NCBI GenBank assembly: GCA_020848745.1
Contig: JADLHM010000012.1
Span: 1-64,000 of the forward strand
From: Deltaproteobacteria bacterium
Lineage (GTDB): Bacteria; Desulfobacterota; Binatia; UTPRO1
Reading direction: 5' to 3'
Length of the DNA: 64,000 bases
Shown here: one piece after another, positions 25,009-34,768 of the stretch
Layout: the number at the start of each line of letters is the position of its first letter
How positions within the stretch are numbered: position 1 is the stretch's first letter
Notes under the pieces: generated by a model
Seen by the model: the letters and a program-made list of their open reading frames with translations, nothing else
The model's database searches: none
Told to the model about the DNA's origin: nothing
Made by a program: the position numbers and the translations under genes

Positions 25009-25782
25009 TCAGGCGAAGCGCCGCATTACGCGACGGAAGAAGCGCGGCGCCGCCGCCTTCAGGACGGCCCCGATTGCGTAGGTCGCCGGCACCGTGACCT
25101 CCGGGAGGTCGCGAGTCACCGCCCGTACCACGGCCGCGGCCACGCGCTCGGGCGGGATGGCACGCGCCCGTGCGCCGGGGGGAAACGCGACAAAGGATGC
25201 GTGGTCGAAAAACGGAGTGTCGATGATGCCGGGGTTGACCAACGTGACGCCGACACCCGTGCCGTCGAGCTCGAGGGCGAGGCTCTCGCTGAAACCGGCC
25301 AGGGCGAACTTCGAGGCGCAGTAGATCGTGTGGTTGCGGGAGCCGATCCTGCCGGCGATCGAGGCCACGTTCACCATGTAGCCGCGTCGGCGCGCGAGCA
25401 TTCCGGGAAGCACCTCGCGCGTGAAATGCAGCGCCGCGTGCAGGTTGGTCTCGAAGACGGCCGCAACGTCCTCCGGACCGCTCTCGAGGAACCCGAGGTA
25501 ACGTCCGACGCCGGCGTTGTTCACCAGGAGGTCGACCGGTCCGAGGCTGGTGCCGACGGCCTCGACCGTCGCCGCGATCTGCCCGGGATCGCGAACGTCA
25601 CACGCGAAGGGCGCCGCACCGCCGCCGATCTCGGCCGCCAGCATCGCCAGCCGATCGGCGCGACGGGCGACGAGCGCGACCCGCGCCCCCGCCGCGGCGA
25701 GCGAGCGGGCGACGCTCGCGCCGATGCCGCTCGACGCTCCGGTGACGAGCGCGGTCGCGCCGGCGATCTCCACCAGCGGCAT
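25009..25782 (-). CDS. Short-chain dehydrogenase/reductase
   Basis: A 257-residue classical SDR. The cofactor loop is LVTGASSGIGASVARSL, with a basic pattern (VARRADRL) after the second strand that favours NADP(H). NNAGVGRYLG and the catalytic Ser-Tyr-Lys (VASIAGRIGSR, then YCASK) follow. The C-terminus is hydrophobic and basic (KAAAPRFFRRVMRR), which may associate with membrane as in lipid or sterol SDRs. The frame continues upstream into the divergent mutS2 gene; the ATG at 25782, 58 bp from that gene, is the sensible start. Confidence 0.87.
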   Translation of the reverse strand: MPLVEIAGATALVTGASSGIGASVARSLAAAGARVALVARRADRLAMLAAEIGGGAAPFACDVRDPGQIAATVEAVGTSLGPVDLLVNNAGVGRYLGFLESGPEDVAAVFETNLHAALHFTREVLPGMLARRRGYMVNVASIAGRIGSRNHTIYCASKFALAGFSESLALELDGTGVGVTLVNPGIIDTPFFDHASFVAFPPGARARAIPPERVAAAVVRAVTRDLPEVTVPATYAIGAVLKAAAPRFFRRVMRRFA

Positions 25783-25840
25783 TCTGTCCCGGCGAAAGGC
25801 GATTTGCCACCGCGGGAGGCCTCCAGTAGCACCGGGCGCG

Positions 25841-28174
25841 ATGCGCGCGCGCGACCTCGACGTGCTCGGCTTTCCGAAGATCCTGGAGGCTCTCGCCGCA
25901 CTGGCGGTCTCGACGCCGGGCGCCGAGATCTGCCGACTGCTGGCGCCGCTCCCGGAGCGGGCCGTGGCCGAGCAGGCGCTCGCGCGCCAGTGGGGCTTCT
26001 TCCGTCTACTCGAAGTGGCGGGTCCCCTCCCGCTCGCCTTCTTCCCGGACATCCGTGAATCGCTGGCGCTCGCGCGCCGCGAGGGCGCGGTGCTGCCGGT
26101 AGACCGCCTGGTCGAGATTCGAACCGTCCTGCGCCAGGTCGAGACCCTGCGCCGCTTCCTCGCGGGCAAGGTAGCCAGCCATCCCGTGCTCGCCGACCTC
26201 CCCCGTCGCCTGCGAGCCCTCCCCGAGCTCGAAGCGGCGCTTTCCCGTATGCTCGACGACGCGGGCCTCCTCCGCGATGACGCGAGTCCGCGCCTCGGCG
26301 AACTCCGGGCCGCGACCCGCGATCTCCGCCAGGACCTCGAGGAGCGTCTCGGTCGTCTGGTGGCGAAAGGCGGCGAGGCGAGCGGCATCGCCGACCGCTA
26401 CGTCACGATCCGTAACAACCGGTTCGTGGTGCCGATCCGGGCCTCGACGGCGGCGCGCACCCCCGGCGTCGTGCAGGACCGATCGGCCTCGGGCGAGACC
26501 CTCTTCGTCGAGCCGATGTTCGCGATCGATCTCAATAACCGCCTGCTGTTGCTTCGCAAGGAAGAAGAGCAGGAGGAGCAGCGACTCCTCCTGCTGCTGA
26601 CCGCCCAGGTCGGCGCCGTCCGGGACGAGATCGGGCGCGCCGCCGCCGCCCTTGCCGACGTCGATGCTCTCCACGCCGGCGTCTTGCTCGCACGCCGCCT
26701 GCGGGCGACGAGTCCGGCGTTCGGGGACGGCACGATCGACCTCCGCCGCGCCCGCCATCCGGAGCTCGTGGTCGGCGGTCAAGCCGTCGTACCCATCGAC
26801 ATCCGCCTGGAGCGCGGCAAGCGCGCCCTCGTCGTGAGCGGCCCGAACACCGGTGGCAAGACCGTGGCGCTCAAGACGCTCGGCTTGCTGACGCTCATGG
26901 CGCGAGCGGGGATCCTCATCCCCGCCGACGAGGGCAGCGTCGTCCCTTGGGTGGAAGGCGTCTTCACGGATCTAGCCGACGACCAGAGCATCGAGCGCAA
27001 CCTCTCGACGTTCTCGTCGCACGTACTGAACCTGGTCGACGTATTCACGCGTCTGGCGCCCCCCGCGCTCGTGCTCCTCGACGAGCCCGGGGGCGGCACG
27101 GATCCCGAGGAAGGCGCCGCGCTCGCAGTCGCCCTCGTCGATCGGCTGATCGCGCGCGGCGTCCTGGTCGGCGCGGCGACGCACTACGCGCTGGTGAAGC
27201 TCTACGCCTTGAACGAACCGCGTGCGGAGGTGGTGGCGGTGGACGTCGACCCGGTGAGCTTCACGCCGCGTTATCGACTCGTCTACGGATCCGTCGGCGA
27301 AAGTCTGGGCCTCGCCATGGCACGCCGTCTCCGCCTCCCCGTGGACGTGATCGACGCGGCCGACGCCGGACGCGCGACCGCGGTGCGCGTCCTCGCCGAC
27401 GCGATCGCGAAGCTCGAGGAAAGCCGGCGGCGGCACGAAAACGAGCGCGCGGCCCTCGAGGAGGAGCGCCGTGCGCTCGCCGAGCTCGAATCGCGACACG
27501 CGGCGCTCGTGGCGGAGCTCACCGACCGCCGACGGCAGCGCTGGGCGAGCGAGCTCGACGAAGCGCGGGCCTTCGTGCGCGCGCTCAAGGCCGAGGGTCG
27601 CGCGGTGCTGGAAGCGGTGCGCCGGCGCGGCCCGGAGGCGAGCCGGACACTCGCGGAGTTCGGTCGCAAGGCCGCGGCGGCGATCAGCGACCGTGCCGGC
27701 GCGACGCAGACGCCGGAGCCGGACGACGAGCCGCCCGCGCTCGGCGACAACGTCGAGGTCCGGGGCACCAGCATTCGCGGCGAGCTCTTCGAGATCCAGG
27801 GAGAGACGGGGCGTCTTCGAAGCGGCGGGCTCACCTTCCAGGCTCCCATCGCGAACCTCCGCCGGCGCCTGCCGGATGCGCCGCCTGCCGGCGTAACACC
27901 GCGGCCGCACCGACCGGCCGCGACCGACGAGCCAGCGAGCGAGCTGCATCTCGTCGGCATGCGGGTGCGCGAGGCGCTCGGCCGTCTCGAGCATTTCCTC
28001 GACCAAGCGCAGGGTGCCGGACTCCCCTCGGTGCGCATCGTGCACGGACTTGGAACGGGCGCCCTCAAGCGCGCGGTGACGGAGTTCCTCGCGCGCACCG
28101 CCTATGCGACCGCGTTCCAGGACGCCGAGCCGAGCGCCGGCGGTCCCGGCGTCACCGTGGCGTCGTTGCTGTGA
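25841..28174 (+). CDS. mutS2: MutS2 family endonuclease/ATPase
   Basis: 777 residues, the normal MutS2 length. MutS core and clamp domains lie at about 1-320, with no mismatch-recognition domain. The ATPase follows: Walker A SGPNTGGKTVALKTLG near residue 334, Walker B LVLLDEPGGGTDPEEG and a switch His in GAATHYALVK. A long coiled coil (about 520-620, Glu/Arg-rich) and a C-terminal Smr domain with RIVHGLGTGALKRAV complete it. The Smr DLRG motif is changed to LHLVGMR. MutS2 acts on recombination intermediates or stalled ribosomes rather than mismatch repair. The start follows from domain alignment; earlier in-frame codons overlap the divergent SDR. Confidence 0.92.
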   Translation: MRARDLDVLGFPKILEALAALAVSTPGAEICRLLAPLPERAVAEQALARQWGFFRLLEVAGPLPLAFFPDIRESLALARREGAVLPVDRLVEIRTVLRQVETLRRFLAGKVASHPVLADLPRRLRALPELEAALSRMLDDAGLLRDDASPRLGELRAATRDLRQDLEERLGRLVAKGGEASGIADRYVTIRNNRFVVPIRASTAARTPGVVQDRSASGETLFVEPMFAIDLNNRLLLLRKEEEQEEQRLLLLLTAQVGAVRDEIGRAAAALADVDALHAGVLLARRLRATSPAFGDGTIDLRRARHPELVVGGQAVVPIDIRLERGKRALVVSGPNTGGKTVALKTLGLLTLMARAGILIPADEGSVVPWVEGVFTDLADDQSIERNLSTFSSHVLNLVDVFTRLAPPALVLLDEPGGGTDPEEGAALAVALVDRLIARGVLVGAATHYALVKLYALNEPRAEVVAVDVDPVSFTPRYRLVYGSVGESLGLAMARRLRLPVDVIDAADAGRATAVRVLADAIAKLEESRRRHENERAALEEERRALAELESRHAALVAELTDRRRQRWASELDEARAFVRALKAEGRAVLEAVRRRGPEASRTLAEFGRKAAAAISDRAGATQTPEPDDEPPALGDNVEVRGTSIRGELFEIQGETGRLRSGGLTFQAPIANLRRRLPDAPPAGVTPRPHRPAATDEPASELHLVGMRVREALGRLEHFLDQAQGAGLPSVRIVHGLGTGALKRAVTEFLARTAYATAFQDAEPSAGGPGVTVASLL

Positions 28175-28197
28175 TGCATGGCGCAGACTCCTGTCAG

Positions 28198-28832
28198 CTA
28201 GCCGCGCACCGCACCTACGAGGACGATCGGTCCGGTCGGCACGGCCGACCCGCCGACGGGCTCGATCGAGACCGCGAACGCCGTGATCTCGTCCGGTGCG
28301 GCGAGAGTCGGGACGCTCATCGCGACGCCGCGCCGGGGATCGACCTTGATGAGGCCGGCCGGCTCCGGCGGCTTGCTGCCGCGAATGGCCCACAGCTCGT
28401 AGGTCGCGCCCTCGGGGGCGGAAGCGACTCCGGTCAGCACGAGGCCCGCGTTGCCGGAGCCCGCATCGAGAAGTACGCGACCCGTGCCGGCGCGTCCTCC
28501 CTGCGGTGCGAGCGCAGCGCTCATCACCCGCGGCCCGCCCACGAGGCGCAGGATCTCCGTCTGCGCCTCGAGCGCGTCACGGACGCCGGCGATCGTACGC
28601 GCCTGCTCGTCGAGCCGGGCCGCCAGCATCTGGTTCTGGCGCGTGAGCGCGGCCACCTCCCCGTTGCGTGTCCCGGTGCGCCGAATCTCCGACGCGAGGA
28701 GACCCGCCATCACGAGGGCGACCGCCGCCGCGGCACCGATGAGGCCGGCGCGGCGTATGCTTCCGCCAGCGCTTCGAGCGCGACGTCGTCGAAATCGTCG
28801 TTCGTCCGGCCCATCGTCGGTTCAGTCTCCAT
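28198..28832 (-). pseudogene. Anti-sigma-K (RskA)-like factor, apparent frameshift
   Basis: The C-terminal ~150 residues form an RskA-type periplasmic domain (ATYELWAIRGSKPPEPAGL, TAFAVSIEPVGGS) after a coiled segment. The membrane helix just before it (RRAGLIGAAAAVALVMAGLL) lies in a frame with no start codon upstream, because a TGA closes it at 28822. The expected N-terminus, METEPTMGRTNDDFDDVALE starting at 28832, is in another frame and ends at about 28710. Joining them needs one shift at about 28755-28790. Without it only a GTG at 28713, inside the helix, could start the domain. It may be a real mutation or a sequencing error. The domain would have bound an ECF sigma factor. Confidence 0.6.
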
Positions 28833-28890
28833 GACCCTCGCGTCCGAGAAGCGCGCGCAGCCGTTGCACACCGTCGCGAATCCGCGTTTT
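28822..28890 (-). pseudogene. 3' tail of an ECF sigma factor gene
   Basis: The frame ending at the TGA at 28822 reads KTRIRDGVQRLRALLGREGH, the exact style of the C-terminal end of region 4 in ECF sigma factors that pair with RskA-like anti-sigma factors. It overlaps the anti-sigma ATG by 11 bases, the normal coupled order. A TGA closes the frame about 15 bases before this stretch, and only degenerate similarity (SKIRVSIER in another frame) is seen upstream. The rest of the sigma gene appears deleted or decayed. Confidence 0.55.
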
Positions 28891-28997
28891 GTCGCTCGAT
28901 GCTCACGCGGATCTTCGAGCGTTCTCCGTCGACAGCGCGGCCGGCGGATTGCCTCGCGCACCAATCCGAGGCCTGCTGCCGACGCGTAGGAGGACGC

Positions 28998-29264
28998 ATG
29001 GCCGCCCCAGTGTTCGATCTCGACGCCTACGTCAGCCGGTCGCGAGCGGTGGACCTGCAGTCGATCCCCTGGGATCAGGTGCCACGGCATTCCTTCGCCG
29101 CCGCCCGCAAGGTCGACGCAACGATCCGGACGCGCCCCGGCTTCGCGGACGTCCCACTCCTCGAGGCATGGATCAGTCGCGCAACATCACGCCGCGGAAC
29201 TCCGCCCAATGGTGGCCGAGGTGCTCGAGCTCGTCCTTTTCGATCGCCTCGCGCGCGGCCTTGA
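28998..29264 (+). pseudogene. 5' fragment of an unidentified gene with strong ribosome site
   Basis: TAGGAGG 5 bases before an ATG is followed by a convincing coding start: PVFDLDAYVSRSRAVDLQSI, then PWDQVPRHSF. After about 58 codons it runs into the antisense of the hemerythrin gene and becomes Arg/Gly/Pro-rich (TSRRGTPPNGGRGARARP), which is shadow sequence. This is best read as the first ~58 codons of a longer gene cut off by a rearrangement at about 29170. I do not recognise the N-terminus. It borders the sigma-factor remnant. Confidence 0.45.
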
Positions 29265-29619
29265 ACATCACCTCCTCCTCGCGGGCGAGATGGCGGCGCG
29301 TGACGTCGAGGAGCGCACGGATCTGCTCGCGGAGCGCGTTCGGGTCCTCGAGGCGGAACATCGCGCGGATCTGCTGGTCCATGAGCTCGTGCTCGTGGCG
29401 AAGGCATTTCAGGGGACCGAGCGACCCGATGTGCTTCTCGTAGGGCTGGAACAGCGTCTCGTCCTCGATGCGCGCGTGTCCGAGGAGGGTGATCGCGAGC
29501 GGCTCGCAGGCCGCACGGAGTTCCGTCGCCGTCTGGTAGCGCTCGAGCACTTCCTCGAGCTGCTCCACCAGCAGATGCACGACCCCGTGCTCACCGAGCA
29601 GTGCCTGCGTCACGTCCAT
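29173..29619 (-). CDS. Hemerythrin HHE-domain protein
   Basis: A 148-residue all-helical protein with the HHE cation-binding pattern: LLGEHGVVHLL, HARIEDETLFQPYEKH, CLRHEHELMDQQI and RRHLAREEEVMFKAA. These His and Glu residues can hold a di-iron centre for oxygen, NO or iron sensing. AAAGGG precedes the ATG at 29619. It follows hsp33 on the same strand, 19 bp after that gene's stop, which fits a shared redox-stress operon with Hsp33. Confidence 0.87.
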   Translation of the reverse strand: MDVTQALLGEHGVVHLLVEQLEEVLERYQTATELRAACEPLAITLLGHARIEDETLFQPYEKHIGSLGPLKCLRHEHELMDQQIRAMFRLEDPNALREQIRALLDVTRRHLAREEEVMFKAAREAIEKDELEHLGHHWAEFRGVMLRD

Positions 29620-29638
29620 GGTCGTCGCCCTTTCCGGC

Positions 29639-30532
29639 TCACGCCGAGCCTTCGGCATCTCGTATCAACATCGTCAGCTCCGAGGCGTCGACCGTATACC
29701 GCTCGGCGCAGAACTCGCACCGCACATCCGCCTTGCCTTCGTTCTGGACCATGTCCTCGATCTCTCCGGCGCCGAGAAGCAGGAGCGCGCCGAGCACGCG
29801 CTCGCGGGTGCACGAGCAGGCGAAGCGGACAGGCGCATCGGCAATGCGCCGGACCTCGAGGCCGGCGAGCACGGCAGCGAGAATATCGTCCGGTCCGGCG
29901 CCGTTGCGGATCAGCGAGGTCACGTGCGGCAAGGCGGCAACGTTGCGCTCGACGAGCTCCGTCAGGTCCGGTGCAGCCCCGTGCAGGATCTGCACCAGGA
30001 AGCCGCCCGCGGCGCCGACCGTGCCGTCGACGTTCACGAACACGCCGAGCGCCGTCGCCGACGGCATTTGCTCCGACGTGACCAGGTAGTGCGCGATGTC
30101 CTCGGCGATCTCGCCGGACACGAGTTTCATGACGCTCCGGTACGGCTCTTTGTTCCAGGGCTGCGTCCGCATGACGCAGAGCAGACCCTCGCCGATCGCG
30201 CCGGCGACGTCGAGCTTGCCGTTCCTCGACGGAAGATGCGTCCCGGGGCGGGAAACGTAGCCGCGCACGCGGCCGTCGCCATTGGTCGTCACCATGACGC
30301 GCCGGAGCGGGCCGTCGCCCACGAGCTCGATCGAGAGTCCTTCCTCGTCCTTCATCGTCGCGCCGAGAAGGAGCCCGGCGGTGAGGGTCCGGCCGAGGGC
30401 CGCCGTTGCCGTCGGATAGGTACCGTGACGGAGGCGAGCCTCCTCCACGACGTCGGTCGTGATCGCGGCCATCGCGCGGATCGTCTCGCCTGCCGCGCTC
30501 GCGCGCAGGAGAATGGCGCCGTTGCCGCTCAT
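29639..30532 (-). CDS. hslO: Hsp33 redox-regulated holdase chaperone
   Basis: 297 residues, normal for Hsp33. The N-terminal folded domain includes GRTLTAGLLLGATMKDEEG and FVNVDGTVGAAGGFLVQ. The C-terminal redox switch has two Cys pairs, FACSCTRERV and VRCEFCAERY, which bind zinc when reduced and form disulfides under oxidative stress to unlock chaperone activity in the cytoplasm. The ATG overlaps the stop of the DsbD-N-like gene by 4 bases. The first Cys pair is CxC, as in the canonical family. Confidence 0.93.
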   Translation of the reverse strand: MSGNGAILLRASAAGETIRAMAAITTDVVEEARLRHGTYPTATAALGRTLTAGLLLGATMKDEEGLSIELVGDGPLRRVMVTTNGDGRVRGYVSRPGTHLPSRNGKLDVAGAIGEGLLCVMRTQPWNKEPYRSVMKLVSGEIAEDIAHYLVTSEQMPSATALGVFVNVDGTVGAAGGFLVQILHGAAPDLTELVERNVAALPHVTSLIRNGAGPDDILAAVLAGLEVRRIADAPVRFACSCTRERVLGALLLLGAGEIEDMVQNEGKADVRCEFCAERYTVDASELTMLIRDAEGSA

Positions 30533-31005
30533 TTGGCCCCTTTCGCGGCGCGCGTCGCGTCGAAAGGCACCGCCAATGTGCGCGGCGGCAGGCACGTCTC
30601 CTCGTTGCACGCCTGATAGCCGAGCGTGGCATCGAAGTGCCCAGGCGGCACCCCTGCCACGCGCACGCCGATCGTGAAGGTACCCTCGTAGAGCCTGAGG
30701 GCGGTTCCCGGCGCGAAGCCGAGCCCGTGAATCACGGGCTCCGGATAGCGGATGCTCTGTACCGTCACACCGGACGGCGGCGTGATCTCGAGCGTCGTCG
30801 GAATCAAGTACGGGCGGTCGGGGTCGTTGGAGTTCACATGCCAACCCTTCTCGATCGTGACGGTGAGCGCGAGCTCCGACGGGCTCGTGCCGCTTCCGCC
30901 GGTCGTCACGCGCCAGGCGGCATCGAGGGTCGGACCCCCGGCGGCGACCGGCGACCACCACGTGACGACGCCGAGCACCGCCGCACCCAGCACCGGGCCG
31001 ATCAC
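30529..31005 (-). CDS. DsbD N-terminal (alpha)-like periplasmic protein
   Basis: A signal-type leader (VLGAAVLGVVTWWSPVAAGG) is followed by an immunoglobulin-like domain with the DsbD-alpha/DUF (PF11412) landmarks GWHVNSNDPDRPYLIPT and GYQACNEETCLPPRT. The two Cys of ACNEETC are the redox pair that would take electrons from a membrane DsbD/CcdA. No membrane or thioredoxin domain follows, so it is a stand-alone alpha domain. GTG at 31005 has GGAG 8 bases upstream and is preferred over ATG 31080, which lacks one. Translationally coupled to hsp33, in keeping with a thiol-redox operon. Confidence 0.75.
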   Translation of the reverse strand: MIGPVLGAAVLGVVTWWSPVAAGGPTLDAAWRVTTGGSGTSPSELALTVTIEKGWHVNSNDPDRPYLIPTTLEITPPSGVTVQSIRYPEPVIHGLGFAPGTALRLYEGTFTIGVRVAGVPPGHFDATLGYQACNEETCLPPRTLAVPFDATRAAKGAK

Positions 31006-31080
31006 GCGCAGAACTCCGCGAGCCCGCGGACGAAGGTTGCTTGCGGCGGGTAGCGCATCCGGATACAGCCTCGCGCCCAT

Positions 31081-31662
31081 ATGCGGATCACGCGAACGCT
31101 CCTGGTCGCCTTGCTCGCCTGGCTCGTCTCGACGACGTCGGCGTCCGCGGATGGTTCGTGCCTCGAATTGCGCGAGTGGGGCGTACGCGCGGGCGGCGGC
31201 ATCAACTCGTCGAGCCTGATTCAGTACTACGCCATCCATCCGTACTGGGGCCTTTCGCTGTGGGATCCTGCTTCGAGGTGGTTCGAGAAGTACGGCATCC
31301 GAGCATTGTGGATGATCGAGCCTTGGGCCGCGTACGTCAACGACGACAACGGGAGGCACAAGACCGACAGCTTCGAGATCGGCATGAACGCCCTCTTCGT
31401 CCGCTTGGTGTTCGGCGAGGCGACGCTGCGGCCGTTCATCGAAGCCGGGGAGGGCGCCGTGTACACCGACCTCCGCAAGCAGGATCTCGGGACGCGGCTG
31501 CAATTCACGTCGACCATCGGCGGCGGGCTCGAGTACGAGGTGCGCCCCGGAGTGGCGGTCGGCCTGCAGGCTCGATTCCGGCACATGTCGAACGCCGGCA
31601 TGGCGAGCAGCAACCCCGGCATCAACACGGTGTACGGACTGATCGGTCTCACCTTCCGCTGA
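31081..31662 (+). CDS. pagL: PagL-type lipid A 3-O-deacylase
   Basis: A signal peptide (LLVALLAWLVSTTSASA) is followed by a beta-barrel-like body of 193 residues in total. The motif ARFRHMSNAGMASSNPGIN contains the His-Ser catalytic pair and NPGxN of PagL. The C-terminus ends in aromatic/basic TFR, as in outer membrane barrels. The enzyme removes the 3-O acyl chain of lipid A in the outer membrane. It is the only gene here pointing to LPS remodelling, and it confirms a diderm envelope. The start abuts the divergent DsbD-like region. Confidence 0.85.
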   Translation: MRITRTLLVALLAWLVSTTSASADGSCLELREWGVRAGGGINSSSLIQYYAIHPYWGLSLWDPASRWFEKYGIRALWMIEPWAAYVNDDNGRHKTDSFEIGMNALFVRLVFGEATLRPFIEAGEGAVYTDLRKQDLGTRLQFTSTIGGGLEYEVRPGVAVGLQARFRHMSNAGMASSNPGINTVYGLIGLTFR

Positions 31663-31669
31663 CGCGGGC

Positions 31670-32845
<1,176 letters not shown>

Positions 32846-32941
32846 CGTCCCGAAACCATATCCGGGACCCGGCCGCGACGGAACACGCACGACGGCCGCA
32901 CCCCGAAGACTCGCATCCCAACCGGCACCTATGAAACCTGG

Positions 32942-34768
32942 CTACTCGACGGTGACGCTCTTCGCGAGGTTGCGCGGCATGTCGACGTCGCTGCCACGGT
33001 AGACCGCGATGAAATAGGCCAGGAGTTGGAGCGGGATGGTCAGGAGGAGCGGCAGCAGGCAGGGATTGCTGGTCGGCACCTGGATGACCTCCCAGGCGAT
33101 GTCCTCCAGCTCCGGCGACGGCGCGTCGGTGATCACGATGATCCGGCCGCCCCGGGACTCGACCTCCTTCATGTTCGACAAGGTCTTGCCGTAGACGGCG
33201 TCCTTCGGTAGCAGAACGACCACCGGGAGTGACTCGTTGATGAGCGCGATCGGACCGTGCTTCATCTCGCCGGCGGCATAGCCCTCGGCATGGATGTAGG
33301 AGATCTCCTTCAGCTTGAGCGCGCCTTCGAGAGCGATTGGATAGTTGATGCCGCGCCCGAGGTAGAGAACGCTCCTGGCGTCACCGTACTTCTTGGCGAT
33401 CTTCTCGATGGCCCGCTCGCGCTCGAGGCACTCCTCGATCCGCTTCGGCAGGTTCACGAGGTCGGAGATCAGCGCATGCGCCGCCTCATGGTCGATCAGC
33501 TTTCGGCGCCGCGCCAGATAGAGGCCGAGCAGGTAGAACACCGTCAGCTGCGTGGTGAAGGCCTTGGTGCTGGCAACGGAGATCTCGGGACCTGCGTGGG
33601 TGTAGATGACGGCGTCGGCGCGACGGGCGATGCTCGAGTCGACGACGTTGCAGATGGCGAGCACCTTGGCGCCGCGCTCCCGCGCGGCCTCGACCGCGGC
33701 GAGCGTGTCGGCGGTCTCGCCCGACTGGGACACGACGATCAGTACGGTTCCCGGCTCGACGACCGGGTCGCGGTAGCGGAACTCGCTTCCGTAGTCGACC
33801 TCGGCGGGGATGCGCGTGATCTGCTCGAGGAAGTACTTGCCGACGAGGCACGCATGCCACGCCGTGCCGCACGCAACGAGCACGATCCGCTTGGCGTTCG
33901 CGAGCCACGGCGCGGCGGCGATCTCGTCGAGGCTGACGTCCGCCTCCTCTTGGAGCAGACGGCCGCGCATCGTGTCGATGATGGCCTGGGGTTGCTCGTG
34001 GATCTCCTTGAGAAGGAAGTGGCGATACCCGCCCTTTTGCGCGGTGACGGGATCCCAGGCGACCGTGCGAGGCTCGCGCACCACCGGCTCGCCGGCGAAC
34101 GTCGTCACCGTCACCGCGTCCCGGGTCACCTCCGCCATCTCGCCGTCCTCGAGGAACAACACCTTGCGCGTATGGTCGAGGATCGCGGGAATGTCCGACG
34201 CGACGAAATTCTCGTTGTCGCCGAGACCGATCACGATCGGCGTCGCGCTCTTGGCGGCGACCAGGCGATCGGGACAGTCCTCGTGCATCACGACGATCGA
34301 GAACGAGCCGTGGAGCTGCGCGATGGCCTTGCGCGAGGCGGCGACGAAATCGAGCCCGTCCTGAACGCACTCGTCGATGAGGTGAGAAATGACCTCGGTG
34401 TCGGTCTCGGAGCTGAAGCGCCGTCCGCGCGACTGCAGCGCGGCCCGCAGCTCCAGGTAGTTCTCGATGATGCCGTTGTGGATGACGACGATCCGTCCGG
34501 CGCGATGGGGGTGCGCGTTCTGCTCGGACGGGCGTCCGTGGGTCGCCCAGCGCGTGTGGCCGATGCCGACGCTGCCCGTGATCGGATCCTCGCGTAGAAG
34601 GTTCTCGAGATTCGAGAGCTTTCCGAGCGCACGACGCACCGCGATCTGGCCATTGTGGAACGTGGCGACGCCGGCCGAATCGTAACCGCGATACTCGAGC
34701 CGCTTCAGACCCTGGACCAGGATGAACGCGGCATCACGGTTCCCGACGTATCCGATGATCCCACACAT
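32942..34768 (-). CDS. glmS: Glutamine-fructose-6-phosphate aminotransferase
   Basis: 608 residues, full length. Met-Cys at the N-terminus (MCGIIGYVGNRDAA) exposes the glutaminase nucleophile Cys. It is followed by the amidotransferase domain (GHTRWATHGRPSEQNAHPH) and two SIS sugar-isomerase domains (VSQSGETADTLAAVE, KELSYIHAEGYAAGE-like segment, and the closing PRNLAKSVTVE). It makes glucosamine-6-phosphate, the first step of UDP-GlcNAc for peptidoglycan and LPS. Its ATG overlaps the glmU stop by one base (TGATG), so glmU and glmS are translationally coupled. Confidence 0.97.
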   Translation of the reverse strand: MCGIIGYVGNRDAAFILVQGLKRLEYRGYDSAGVATFHNGQIAVRRALGKLSNLENLLREDPITGSVGIGHTRWATHGRPSEQNAHPHRAGRIVVIHNGIIENYLELRAALQSRGRRFSSETDTEVISHLIDECVQDGLDFVAASRKAIAQLHGSFSIVVMHEDCPDRLVAAKSATPIVIGLGDNENFVASDIPAILDHTRKVLFLEDGEMAEVTRDAVTVTTFAGEPVVREPRTVAWDPVTAQKGGYRHFLLKEIHEQPQAIIDTMRGRLLQEEADVSLDEIAAAPWLANAKRIVLVACGTAWHACLVGKYFLEQITRIPAEVDYGSEFRYRDPVVEPGTVLIVVSQSGETADTLAAVEAARERGAKVLAICNVVDSSIARRADAVIYTHAGPEISVASTKAFTTQLTVFYLLGLYLARRRKLIDHEAAHALISDLVNLPKRIEECLERERAIEKIAKKYGDARSVLYLGRGINYPIALEGALKLKEISYIHAEGYAAGEMKHGPIALINESLPVVVLLPKDAVYGKTLSNMKEVESRGGRIIVITDAPSPELEDIAWEVIQVPTSNPCLLPLLLTIPLQLLAYFIAVYRGSDVDMPRNLAKSVTVE

